Source: Candidatus Rifleibacteriota bacterium (GTDB lineage: Bacteria > Riflebacteria > Ozemobacteria > Ozemobacterales > Ozemobacteraceae). From it: 56,047 nt of DNA. Each line of letters opens with the position of its first letter. Positions within the stretch are counted from its first letter, which is position 1. The translations under genes were made by a program, and so were the position numbers. Location: positions 1 through 56,047 of the forward strand of contig JAKQKW010000093.1 in assembly GCA_029560455.1 (NCBI GenBank). Direction: 5' to 3'. The notes beneath the pieces are model-generated. The model saw only the letters and a list, made by a program, of their open reading frames with translations, was not told the origin of the DNA and ran no database searches. Below, piece after piece: positions 18,561-26,171 of this stretch.

Positions 18561-19202
18561 ATGAAAAAACTTTTCCAGATATCTTTCCTGATCGTTGTCA
18601 TGCTGACAGTTTGCGGTTCAGCAATTGCAGGCGACTGCCCGGCCTGCGGTGCAAAGGAACTGTCAGGCCTGACAATGCTATGCCCTGAATGTAACGCAGA
18701 TTTGCACGACATAACGACCCGAAATGCCAGAATCGAAAGATCTTCATTGCGGGTAAGGCTGCTTTATACCGGTGACAAACCAGACCGTCTGCCGGCCTAT
18801 GGCAAGCTTTACATTAATGGCAAATATCATGGCAACATCGATCTGGTCGAAAAAGAAGAACGCAACAGCGAATTTGCCGCCAGCTGGAATGACGGACTTG
18901 GGCGTGAATATACCGCCCTCTATGAAAAAGTGATAGAAAACGTCACACCCGGGGTACTGAAAATTGAGGTCGAAATGAAATTCGACCGGTTATACAGCCT
19001 CGGAAGAAGCTATAAAAAAGTAGTATTTCCATACGTTGGCTTCAAAGAAGGCGAAAAGACGACTGTAGACCACTATTTCAATTCAGCCGCAACTTTCAAT
19101 CAGTATAAGCCCGGAAAACGCAAGCCGATCCCGATAGTTTCTGAAACCAAGCTTCAGGGTGCGAGTGGCACAGTTGCAATCAATATCGGGCTGTTTAAAT
19201 AA
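18561..19202 (+). CDS. Exported protein with N-terminal double zinc-ribbon motif
   Basis: From ATG 18561 the 213-residue product opens with a Sec signal peptide (MKKLFQISFLIVVMLTV, cleaved near AIAGD). Immediately after it come CPAC and, about 17 residues later, CPEC: paired cysteine knuckles of a zinc-ribbon or rubredoxin-like type. The remainder is beta-rich with no recognised domain (for example RVRLLYTGDKP and YKKVVFPYVGFKEGE). A GTG at 18534 in the same frame would place nine extra residues before the signal and is unlikely. Zinc ribbons are usually cytoplasmic, so an exported one is uncommon. It is transcribed divergently from the 57-codon gene. Function unknown. Confidence 0.75.
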   Translation: MKKLFQISFLIVVMLTVCGSAIAGDCPACGAKELSGLTMLCPECNADLHDITTRNARIERSSLRVRLLYTGDKPDRLPAYGKLYINGKYHGNIDLVEKEERNSEFAASWNDGLGREYTALYEKVIENVTPGVLKIEVEMKFDRLYSLGRSYKKVVFPYVGFKEGEKTTVDHYFNSAATFNQYKPGKRKPIPIVSETKLQGASGTVAINIGLFK

Positions 19203-19372
19203 AACCGCCGGTCTGTATTTGAGTTGATCCGCAAAGAATTCCTGCCGCCAGTTAATTAAATTCCTGTTTTTTGTTACAATTGGTACAGGTGAGGTCAGGA
19301 TCTGGATAAAGAATAACCCTCACTGCCTTTCGAAGATTCAGCCGTAAAAAAATCTGATCTGTGAGGCAGAAT

Positions 19373-19798
19373 ATGTGCGACAGCAAAGAAATGACTATCC
19401 TCGTGGCAGAAGATGACCCGGGGCATGCGGAGCTCATCGTTGATGAACTGAAGGAATCGGGTATTCACAACTCGATCAGGCGTTTCTGTAACGGCCAGGA
19501 AGTATGGGAATTCCTTATTGAAAAAGCCTCAGACGAGGCAACGGTTCTGAACTATCTTCTGCTTCTCGATATCAAAATGCCCAAAATGGATGGAATCGAG
19601 GTATTGAAAAGAATCAAGAGTCACGATATTCTCAAAAAAGTTCCGGTTATAATGGTTTCAACCACTGACGACCAACCTGAAATAGCAAAGTGCTACGAAC
19701 TCGGATGCAATATGTACATTACCAAGCCGGTTGACTGCAAAGTTTTTGCAGAAACTCTACAAAGACTTGGGTTGTTCATTCAGATTGTAAGGATTTAA
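19373..19798 (+). CDS. Rcp1-like single-domain response regulator
   Basis: A receiver domain of 141 residues with no output domain. The acidic pocket is AEDDPGHAEL, the phosphoacceptor aspartate lies in LLLLDIKMPKMDG, the conserved threonine/serine in VSTTDD and the lysine in ITKPVD. The sequence style matches Rcp1-type regulators that pair with phytochrome-like kinases. I chose ATG 19373 because GTGAGG lies a suitable distance upstream; a GTG at 19361 in the same frame is the alternative but would overlap that site. The histidine kinase gene begins two bases after its stop, so they form an operon and probably a phosphotransfer pair. Confidence 0.9.
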   Translation: MCDSKEMTILVAEDDPGHAELIVDELKESGIHNSIRRFCNGQEVWEFLIEKASDEATVLNYLLLLDIKMPKMDGIEVLKRIKSHDILKKVPVIMVSTTDDQPEIAKCYELGCNMYITKPVDCKVFAETLQRLGLFIQIVRI

Positions 19799-19800
19799 TT

Positions 19801-21039
19801 TTGCCCGACCAGAAAATAAAACCAGCGCTGACACCGGCCGGGTGCGACGAGATAACTGCCGGCAGAGAATGCCATGACAGCAGCAATATTACAAACAGCA
19901 ATTACTGCCAGTTACAGAGCAACTCTCTGGCAGGTATTTTCAATCAACTCAAGGAAATAGTCGCGGTTCATGAAATGATTTTCGACGAAGCCGGGGAAGC
20001 GGTTGACTACCGCATCATAGGCTTCAACACGGCATTTCTCCAGCTTCTTGGCAAAACTGGCGAAGAGGTAAAAGATGCGCTTGCCACGGGGCTTTTTGCG
20101 TCAAGACCAGCGCCCTATATAAGTGAATACGAAAGCGTTCTGACATCCGGGCAACCCAAAGAACTGCTGACATTCTACCCGCCACTTGACCGGCATTTTT
20201 CGATAACCGCAGTTCCTCTTGGTCAGAACCTCTTTGCCACTGTCACGAATGATATAACTACCAGTCGCCAGATGCATGAACTGATGTCGGCACGCAGCAA
20301 AGAGCTTGAAAACTATCTTTACGTCACTTCGCACGACCTTAGAACTCCTCTTGTTAATATTCAGGGGTTCAGTCAACGTCTCAACAGACAGGTTGCAAAA
20401 GTTCTCACTCTGGCAGGAGAATACCCCCAGATCACAGAAAATGAAGAGCTGAAAAAACTTCTCGAAGAAGGAATTCCCAAAACTCTGCAGTTCATTTTTG
20501 CCGGGGTAAACAAAATGGACTCGCTTCTGAACGGTCTTTTACAGCTTTCCAGAACCGGCCGGGCAACAATGAGCGTAAAGCCGGTCGACATGAATCAGCT
20601 GCTTGAAAAAATCATCGAAACCAATGCGTTTCAACTTTCTGAAACAGGTGCAAGCGTAAAAGTCGAAAATCTGCCTGGCTGCTATGGCGACGAAAACCTT
20701 TTAAATCAGATGTTTTCGAACCTTATCAGCAACGCGGTCAAATATCGTGATCCCTCAAGAAATCTGGTTATCGAGATAAGCGCAATTTCGGGTCTACGCA
20801 AAGCAATTTATTCAATAAAAGATAACGGAACCGGAATTGAAAAAAAGCATCTTGACCAGATCTGGAATCTTTTTTACCGTATCGATGATGCAACTTCAGT
20901 GTCTGGAGACGGAATAGGACTTTCAGTTGTAAAAAAGATTGCAGAAAAGCATCGGGGCAAGGTAAAAGTTGAGAGTGAACCAGGCGTCGGCAGTGTATTT
21001 TCGGTGGTGCTGCAAACCACAGAATTCCAGGAATATTGA
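19801..21039 (+). CDS. PAS-domain sensor histidine kinase
   Basis: A 412-residue soluble kinase. A PAS-like region occupies about residues 45-150. The HisKA motif SHDLRTPLVNI holds the phosphorylated histidine near residue 177, and the ATPase domain runs from about 295 to the end, with N (NLISNAVKY), G1 (IKDNGTGI) and G2 (GDGIGLSVV) boxes. The DLRTPL form is typical of phytochrome-like kinases that use Rcp1 regulators, matching the upstream gene. The start is TTG 19801 with AAGGA eight bases upstream. No membrane segment, so it senses a cytoplasmic signal. Its stop overlaps the TTG start of the hybrid kinase gene (TTGA). Confidence 0.9.
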   Translation: MPDQKIKPALTPAGCDEITAGRECHDSSNITNSNYCQLQSNSLAGIFNQLKEIVAVHEMIFDEAGEAVDYRIIGFNTAFLQLLGKTGEEVKDALATGLFASRPAPYISEYESVLTSGQPKELLTFYPPLDRHFSITAVPLGQNLFATVTNDITTSRQMHELMSARSKELENYLYVTSHDLRTPLVNIQGFSQRLNRQVAKVLTLAGEYPQITENEELKKLLEEGIPKTLQFIFAGVNKMDSLLNGLLQLSRTGRATMSVKPVDMNQLLEKIIETNAFQLSETGASVKVENLPGCYGDENLLNQMFSNLISNAVKYRDPSRNLVIEISAISGLRKAIYSIKDNGTGIEKKHLDQIWNLFYRIDDATSVSGDGIGLSVVKKIAEKHRGKVKVESEPGVGSVFSVVLQTTEFQEY

Positions 21040-23441
21040 CCCTGAATATGATTGATAAAAAAGCAGAAACAATTCTTATCGTTGAGGATGATCCCGGCCT
21101 CGCTGATCTGATAGGCGAGAAGGTCGAGGAATGCGGTTTCTCACCGGTCTGTGCATACTCAGGAGCGAAAGCCATCACCTGGCTTAAAAACAATGATGCG
21201 CCGCGGCTGATTATTCTTGACTTCAGTCTGCCCGACATGAATGCCCGCGATTTTATCAGCAATTTTACCTCAACCGGCCGTGAACTGCCGCCTTTCATAG
21301 TTTCGACCGGGCAGGGCGACGAAAAAATTGCAGTCGAAATGATGAAAATGGGAGCACTCGATTACATCGTTAAGGGCGCGCATTTCCTCGATCTGTTGCC
21401 TGGAGCACTGCAAAAAATCAATCGTGAACTGGAAAATGAGGCGCAAAGGCTTCTCGCCGAACAAAAATTGCGGGAAAGTGAAGAGTCATACCGCAGTCAG
21501 TTCGAAAATAACTCGACCGTCATGATGATGATCGACCCCGACAGCGCTCAAATTGTCGACGCCAACAATGCGGCAGTAAAGTTTTACGGTTACCCTCGCG
21601 AAAAACTTCTGACCATGTGCATTACCGATATAAATATGAACCCGGAGTCGGCGGTCAGAAGAGCGATGCAGACCGTGGTCCGACAAGGCTGCCTGCAATT
21701 CGAGTTCGTTCACAAAACCGCCGACGATTCTCTGCATAATGTTCTGGTGTCAGCAAGCAGCATCAGGTTTAAAGGGCAAAACGTCATTCACTCGATCATC
21801 ACTGACATCACCGCGAGAAAACAGGCAGAAAAAGCCCTTCTCGAAACAAACCGCAGGCTTGAGGAAGCAACCGTAACCGCCAATGAAATGACTATACAGG
21901 CCAAAATGGCCAATAGGGCTAAAAGCGAATTTCTTGCCAATATGAGTCATGAGATTCGCACGCCATTGAACGGGATTATCGGAATAACCGACCTTCTGCT
22001 TGAAACAAGTCTTGATGGCGAACAAAAGCACTTTGTCGAGATCATTCACACCAGCGGTGAATCGCTTCTGGCATTGGTCGACGATATTCTAGACTTTTCA
22101 AAACTCGAGGCCGGCAAGCTGGTTCTTGAAAACATAGGTTTTGACCTTGTAACTTTGATCGATGAGCTGGCCGGGATAATGAAGGTCAAAGCAAGCCTCA
22201 AGGGACTCGATTTTATTGTCAATATGCCTGCGGAAGTGCCTTCACGCATTTCTGGTGACCCGGCCAGACTTAGACAGATACTCACCAATCTGATCGGCAA
22301 CGCCATCAAATTCACCAAAGCCGGCAGCGTGACGCTGACTGTCTCTGTTACAGGAGGCACGGACAGCAATGTTCTGATAAAATTTCAGATTTTTGACACC
22401 GGTATTGGCATACCAGCCGATAAATTTAATTTGCTTTTCAAAAAATTCAGTCAGGTCGATCCATCAACCACAAGAAAGCATGGAGGTTCCGGTCTCGGCC
22501 TGGCTATTTCAAAGCAGCTTGCCGAAATGATGGGCGGCGAAATAGGCGTAAACAGTGAAGAAAGCAAAGGTTCTGAATTCTGGTTTACCGCAAATTTTGA
22601 GCGCCAGGAAAAAAACGGCAAAAATTCAAACGGCACCACCGGCAAAACCGGAAGAAAAAGGATAGGCCATGACAAAGAACTTCCGGTAGGTGGCGCATTT
22701 GACCAGACCGATCTGCTGGATCGCCTGATGCATGACGAAGAACTTGCGATAAAACTCGTCAAAGGCTTTCTTGCTGATATGCCCGGTCAGATCGAAACCC
22801 TCGAAGACGCGCTAAATCTGCAACAAAAAAAAATTGCCGAAAGACAAACCCATCGAATTGCCGGGGCGGCAGCCAACGCTGGTGGCAAATCGGTGAGCGA
22901 CATTGCCCTTGCAATGAAAAAAGAAGCCCGTGAAGGCAATCTAGACAAAGTAAGTAAGCGATTGCCTGAGCTCAGGAAAGCATTTGAAGAATTCAGTATT
23001 GAAGTAAACGATGCCCTCAGAAAGGGATCAACCAGGGAGGTAGAAATGAAAACTCTGATTGTTGAAGACGATTTTACCAGTAGACTGCTGCTGCAGGAAA
23101 TCCTGAAAAGCTTCGGGCCGCTTCATGTTGCCGTAAATGGCCAGGAAGCGGTTGACGCTGTCAAAATTGCACTTGAAGCCAAAGAACATTACGACCTTAT
23201 CTGTCTCGACATTATGATGCCGGAGATGGACGGACACGAAGCCTTAAAACAGATTCGCGACATGGAAATGGCAAATGGCATTTATTCAAAAGATGGCGCA
23301 AAAATCATGATGGTCACCGCCCTCGGTGATATGAAAAACGCAACAACTGCTTTCTACAACCTTTGCGACGTTTTTCTCCCGAAACCGATTCAGAAGGCAA
23401 AATTGCTCGATGAACTGCGCAAGCTTGGCCTGATAGAGTAA
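21036..23441 (+). CDS. Hybrid histidine kinase REC-PAS-HisKA-HATPase-Hpt-REC
   Basis: Domains in order: receiver (residues 6-120, EDDPGLADL, LDFSLPDM), PAS (about 145-265), coiled linker, HisKA (NMSHEIRTPLNG, histidine near 305), HATPase (about 410-525; NLIGNAIKF, DTGIGIP, GSGLGLAIS), Hpt (about 570-660; THRIAGAAANAG) and a C-terminal receiver (671-801; VEDDF, LDIMMPEMDG, KPI). Hpt before the last receiver is a less usual order. The TTG at 21036 overlaps the previous stop; ATG 21048 is the alternative start. Inside the gene, GGGAGG sits five bases before an in-frame ATG at 23046, exactly at the start of the last receiver, so a 131-residue separate receiver is probably also made. No membrane segments. 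The set forms a multi-step phosphorelay with its two upstream genes. Confidence 0.9.
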   Translation: MTLNMIDKKAETILIVEDDPGLADLIGEKVEECGFSPVCAYSGAKAITWLKNNDAPRLIILDFSLPDMNARDFISNFTSTGRELPPFIVSTGQGDEKIAVEMMKMGALDYIVKGAHFLDLLPGALQKINRELENEAQRLLAEQKLRESEESYRSQFENNSTVMMMIDPDSAQIVDANNAAVKFYGYPREKLLTMCITDINMNPESAVRRAMQTVVRQGCLQFEFVHKTADDSLHNVLVSASSIRFKGQNVIHSIITDITARKQAEKALLETNRRLEEATVTANEMTIQAKMANRAKSEFLANMSHEIRTPLNGIIGITDLLLETSLDGEQKHFVEIIHTSGESLLALVDDILDFSKLEAGKLVLENIGFDLVTLIDELAGIMKVKASLKGLDFIVNMPAEVPSRISGDPARLRQILTNLIGNAIKFTKAGSVTLTVSVTGGTDSNVLIKFQIFDTGIGIPADKFNLLFKKFSQVDPSTTRKHGGSGLGLAISKQLAEMMGGEIGVNSEESKGSEFWFTANFERQEKNGKNSNGTTGKTGRKRIGHDKELPVGGAFDQTDLLDRLMHDEELAIKLVKGFLADMPGQIETLEDALNLQQKKIAERQTHRIAGAAANAGGKSVSDIALAMKKEAREGNLDKVSKRLPELRKAFEEFSIEVNDALRKGSTREVEMKTLIVEDDFTSRLLLQEILKSFGPLHVAVNGQEAVDAVKIALEAKEHYDLICLDIMMPEMDGHEALKQIRDMEMANGIYSKDGAKIMMVTALGDMKNATTAFYNLCDVFLPKPIQKAKLLDELRKLGLIE
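23046..23441 (+). CDS. Probable internally initiated receiver protein (131 aa)
   Basis: An alternative product nested in frame within the hybrid kinase gene. GGGAGG at 23035-23040 is the best ribosome site in this operon and stands five bases from ATG 23046. Translation from there gives a complete receiver domain beginning MKTLIVEDDF and ending at the shared stop, with no upstream domain included. The codons before it form a hydrophilic linker. This is an inference from the site and domain boundary; expression has not been shown. Confidence 0.5.
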   Translation: MKTLIVEDDFTSRLLLQEILKSFGPLHVAVNGQEAVDAVKIALEAKEHYDLICLDIMMPEMDGHEALKQIRDMEMANGIYSKDGAKIMMVTALGDMKNATTAFYNLCDVFLPKPIQKAKLLDELRKLGLIE

Positions 23442-23450
23442 ATTCAATCT

Positions 23451-23528
23451 GTCTGCCTCAGGTATAAACAAACAGGCACTTTGTTCCGATAACAGAAAGT
23501 AATAAAATCAGAATTCTGTGAGGCAGAC
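23451..23528 (+). repeat. Inverted repeat masking the ribosome site of the propeller gene
   Basis: GTCTGCCTCA (23451-23460) is perfectly complementary to TGAGGCAGAC (23519-23528), and the latter contains the GAGG ribosome site of the gene starting at 23534. The intervening 58 bases are AT-rich and could contain a promoter. A related GTGAGGCAG stands before the response regulator ATG at 19373, with a partial complement (CTGCCT) upstream. Possible translational control; inferred. Confidence 0.5.
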
Positions 23529-23533
23529 AATTT

Positions 23534-24181
23534 ATGGAACAAACTAATTCGCGCTGGTTCTTTATTTTTGTGTTGATGAGCCTGATCGGCATTTTTCTGT
23601 TCCCGCCAAGAGCCCATGCAGACTCGAACTGGCTCAAGTATTTTCGTAAAGACTCTCTGCTCAACACCTACAAGACCAGTTACGCCGTACTCGATGACTC
23701 AGTCTGGACCGGCACCTTCGGCGACGGTCTGCAGGTTTATGACGGCAACCGCACCCAGAATTTCACCAACCGCAGCACCCGCACCAGTCCGTCAATCGAC
23801 GATGGTCTGATATCTGACTACATTACCTGCATCAGTATTGACGAAAAACGCGGCAGAGTCTGGCTCGGCACCAATGCCGGCCTTTCGAGCTGCGATCTTG
23901 AAGGCAAAGAATGGCAGCGCTTCACAGAAAGAGACGGGCTGCCCAACGATGTTATCAGAGATCTTGCCATTGACAGTTATGGCAATCTCTGGGTTGGCAC
24001 CCCTTCAGGCCTTGCCTTTTTCGACGGCGAGACCTGGAAAACCTACAACGAAAGCAACGGCCTGCCTCAGGCCAGTATCCATTCGATCAAGGTCAAAGGT
24101 GACACCATCTGGGTTGGCAGTGTCGGTGGCACAGTCGCAAGATTCAAAGATGGCGAATGGAAAGCGGTAATCACCTTCTGA
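23534..24181 (+). CDS. Secreted two-component-regulator-propeller repeat protein
   Basis: A 215-residue protein with a signal peptide (hydrophobic stretch from about residue 9, cleaved near AHAD). The rest consists of beta-propeller blades of the Reg_prop type with VWLGT.GL...G.W..F motifs (RVWLGTNAGLSS, NLWVGTPSGLAF, TIWVGSVGGT). Only about four blades are present, so it would need to oligomerise or form a partial propeller. Such repeats usually make the periplasmic sensor of hybrid two-component proteins. Here they stand alone, 93 bases after a cytoplasmic hybrid kinase, which suggests a sensing or binding role. Its ribosome site lies in an inverted repeat (23451-23528). Confidence 0.8.
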   Translation: MEQTNSRWFFIFVLMSLIGIFLFPPRAHADSNWLKYFRKDSLLNTYKTSYAVLDDSVWTGTFGDGLQVYDGNRTQNFTNRSTRTSPSIDDGLISDYITCISIDEKRGRVWLGTNAGLSSCDLEGKEWQRFTERDGLPNDVIRDLAIDSYGNLWVGTPSGLAFFDGETWKTYNESNGLPQASIHSIKVKGDTIWVGSVGGTVARFKDGEWKAVITF

Positions 24182-24182
24182 A

Positions 24183-25208
24183 ATGCTTCAGCCCTCGCAT
24201 CGCGGCATTTATGAATTTCTCTGGTCTGAACACAAATACCCGGTTATGGCCGTGTCGCTCAAATCCTTTCAGGGAATGGCCAGCCGTCTTGGCAGACGCC
24301 CGCAGCTTCTCGCCCTGTTACGAAAAATAGCTGAATACACTTTTTCAGAGCGCTGCGAAAACTATAATGCCCTGCTGAATGCTTATCTGCACGTCAAAGA
24401 CAAGGCAACGCGCCAGGAAAGGCGCGACATAATTGAAACTCTGCTGCAGAATGAAGAACTTGCCGCAGCGATGATCTACGGTCTTGCCAACAAATATGAC
24501 GAAATCAGTCTTGCAGGCTGCCGCCTGTTTTTTACCCCTGAACACGCCATTTTTAAATTCTGGGATGCCCAGGAAAAGCCTGGGCTATGGCTCTGTTTCG
24601 GACCAATGCAGTTGCATCTGTCACCCCAGGAAGTTTTTAACCGGGTTTCGATTGAAACAGGTTTATCAGCCAACAAGCTGATGCATCTGCTCAAAAGACT
24701 GCGGCATGGGCTTGCTCCTGATGAATTTATGGCCCTGCCGGCACAGACGATAAAGGTTCTGCAACAGAACAACATGGTTGCATTCCCGGGCAGAAAGAAG
24801 GCGTGGCTGCATCCGCGTCTGCCCATGCATCTTATTGATGCGGCTCAACCCGTGCGACCCCGCAAAACCGACTTTCTCTCGGCAGCAGCCCTGACTATCG
24901 AAAAGATATGGGATGCGGCAGAGTATCTGCCCGAACATATTGCCAGTCTGCCCGAATTTTCAACCTTCTGCGAATTTTACCGGCCCGAACTGCACCCGGA
25001 AGTCGAATGGAGCCAGGAATTTAATGCTGAAGAAGCGTGGGAATTTATTGCCCACCTTTTCTGGACCAGATGGCAGACAGATAATGGGCAGCCAGGTACG
25101 GCGACGGAAGAAGAGGAAGAATCAGGAACCGGCGTAGGAATGCAGACTGCTGATGAGGAAATTGACCCCGAAGAGGGTGAACATGGTGACGATGAAGCCT
25201 GCGACTGA
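24183..25208 (+). CDS. Hypothetical protein with acidic tail overlapping ccsA
   Basis: A 341-residue protein that I do not recognise. It is largely helical and soluble, without a signal peptide. The first 310 residues have leucine/charged patterns typical of a globular protein. The last 30 are very acidic (EEEEESGTG, EEIDPEEGEHGDDEACD). ATG 24183 begins one base after the stop of the propeller gene, so the two are probably co-translated. The final 87 bases are antisense to the 3' end of ccsA, whose C-terminus is well conserved in type, so both frames seem real and share DNA. No function is proposed. Confidence 0.65.
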   Translation: MLQPSHRGIYEFLWSEHKYPVMAVSLKSFQGMASRLGRRPQLLALLRKIAEYTFSERCENYNALLNAYLHVKDKATRQERRDIIETLLQNEELAAAMIYGLANKYDEISLAGCRLFFTPEHAIFKFWDAQEKPGLWLCFGPMQLHLSPQEVFNRVSIETGLSANKLMHLLKRLRHGLAPDEFMALPAQTIKVLQQNNMVAFPGRKKAWLHPRLPMHLIDAAQPVRPRKTDFLSAAALTIEKIWDAAEYLPEHIASLPEFSTFCEFYRPELHPEVEWSQEFNAEEAWEFIAHLFWTRWQTDNGQPGTATEEEEESGTGVGMQTADEEIDPEEGEHGDDEACD

Positions 25209-26171
25209 AAGGCAGGCGGTCCAGGTTCCGCTCCAGCCGCGCGCAAGTCTGACATGCAGATAGATTGAATAGACAAGAAACGTTATCAAAGCCCAGGTTT
25301 CTTTTGGATCCCAGCCCCAGTAACGCCCCCAGGCCTTATTTGCCCAGATCATGCCAAAAATCAGCCCGCCAACAGTGAACAACGGGTACCCAAGAGCGAT
25401 GGCCCGATAAATCAGGTTATCGAGAATGGTATTGTCGGGCAGCCAGCGTTCGGCACCGCGCCCCAATGCGCCGCGAAACAGCCAGGCCATAACCGCAACT
25501 GCTATGGTTGCCAGTATCGACGGAATGATTACCCAGAAAACAATATTGTGCCAGCGATCTGCATACATTGGGTGATTACTGAGGTGCCTTGCCAGAAGAA
25601 CCATTCCACCGATAAAAACAACCGGTAATCCCACGACAACAGAATAACAGGCCAGCTTTTCGCGGCTGTCGGCAAAGTCAGTGCGGCCTGAAGCATCACC
25701 AAGAATACGGCGCAGACAGAACAGATAGCTGAGAATGAAAGCAACTGCAAAGCAGGCTTCGCCAACAAATGCCAGAGAAACGTGCAGATGCAGCCAGTAT
25801 GACTGCAGAGCCGGAATCAAAGGCCGAATATCAGAAGAAAAAACCGAAGCAACGCCAATCATCAGAACAGCGCCAACGCTTGCCCCTGCTTCAAGAACCG
25901 GCAAAGGCTGTGATGCGGTAAAAATCTGGCCCACCAGAACGATGAGCGTCGAAAGAGTTACCAGCGATTCATACATATTTGAAAGCGGCGGGTGTCCGGC
26001 ACTGTGCCAGCGCATCCCCAGAGCGACAATCGCTGCAGTTATGCCAAGCCAGTTAAAGGCACGGCCATAGGTATGCAGTTTCTGCCGATCAAGACTGAGA
26101 GACGCGCTGTTCAGAGCAAAAGCGGCAAGATAACAAAACATCGACAGGGTAAAAATGCTGGTTTCATTCAT
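25122..26171 (-). CDS. ccsA: Cytochrome c maturation protein CcsA (System II)
   Basis: A 349-residue multi-pass membrane protein carrying the tryptophan-rich haem-handling (WWD) signature WGRYWGWDPKETWAL and conserved histidines, including those in LHLHVSLAF and the C-terminal SSLHSYA. With ResB it makes up the System II synthetase that moves haem across the inner membrane and attaches it to CxxCH motifs of apocytochromes. About eight membrane spans are visible; length is typical. The ATG overlaps the end of resB by eight bases (ATGAATGA), so the two are translationally coupled. Its last 87 bases are shared with the convergent gene ending at 25208. Confidence 0.95.
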   Translation of the reverse strand: MNETSIFTLSMFCYLAAFALNSASLSLDRQKLHTYGRAFNWLGITAAIVALGMRWHSAGHPPLSNMYESLVTLSTLIVLVGQIFTASQPLPVLEAGASVGAVLMIGVASVFSSDIRPLIPALQSYWLHLHVSLAFVGEACFAVAFILSYLFCLRRILGDASGRTDFADSREKLACYSVVVGLPVVFIGGMVLLARHLSNHPMYADRWHNIVFWVIIPSILATIAVAVMAWLFRGALGRGAERWLPDNTILDNLIYRAIALGYPLFTVGGLIFGMIWANKAWGRYWGWDPKETWALITFLVYSIYLHVRLARGWSGTWTACLSVAGFIVTMFTLFGVNFLISSLHSYAGS

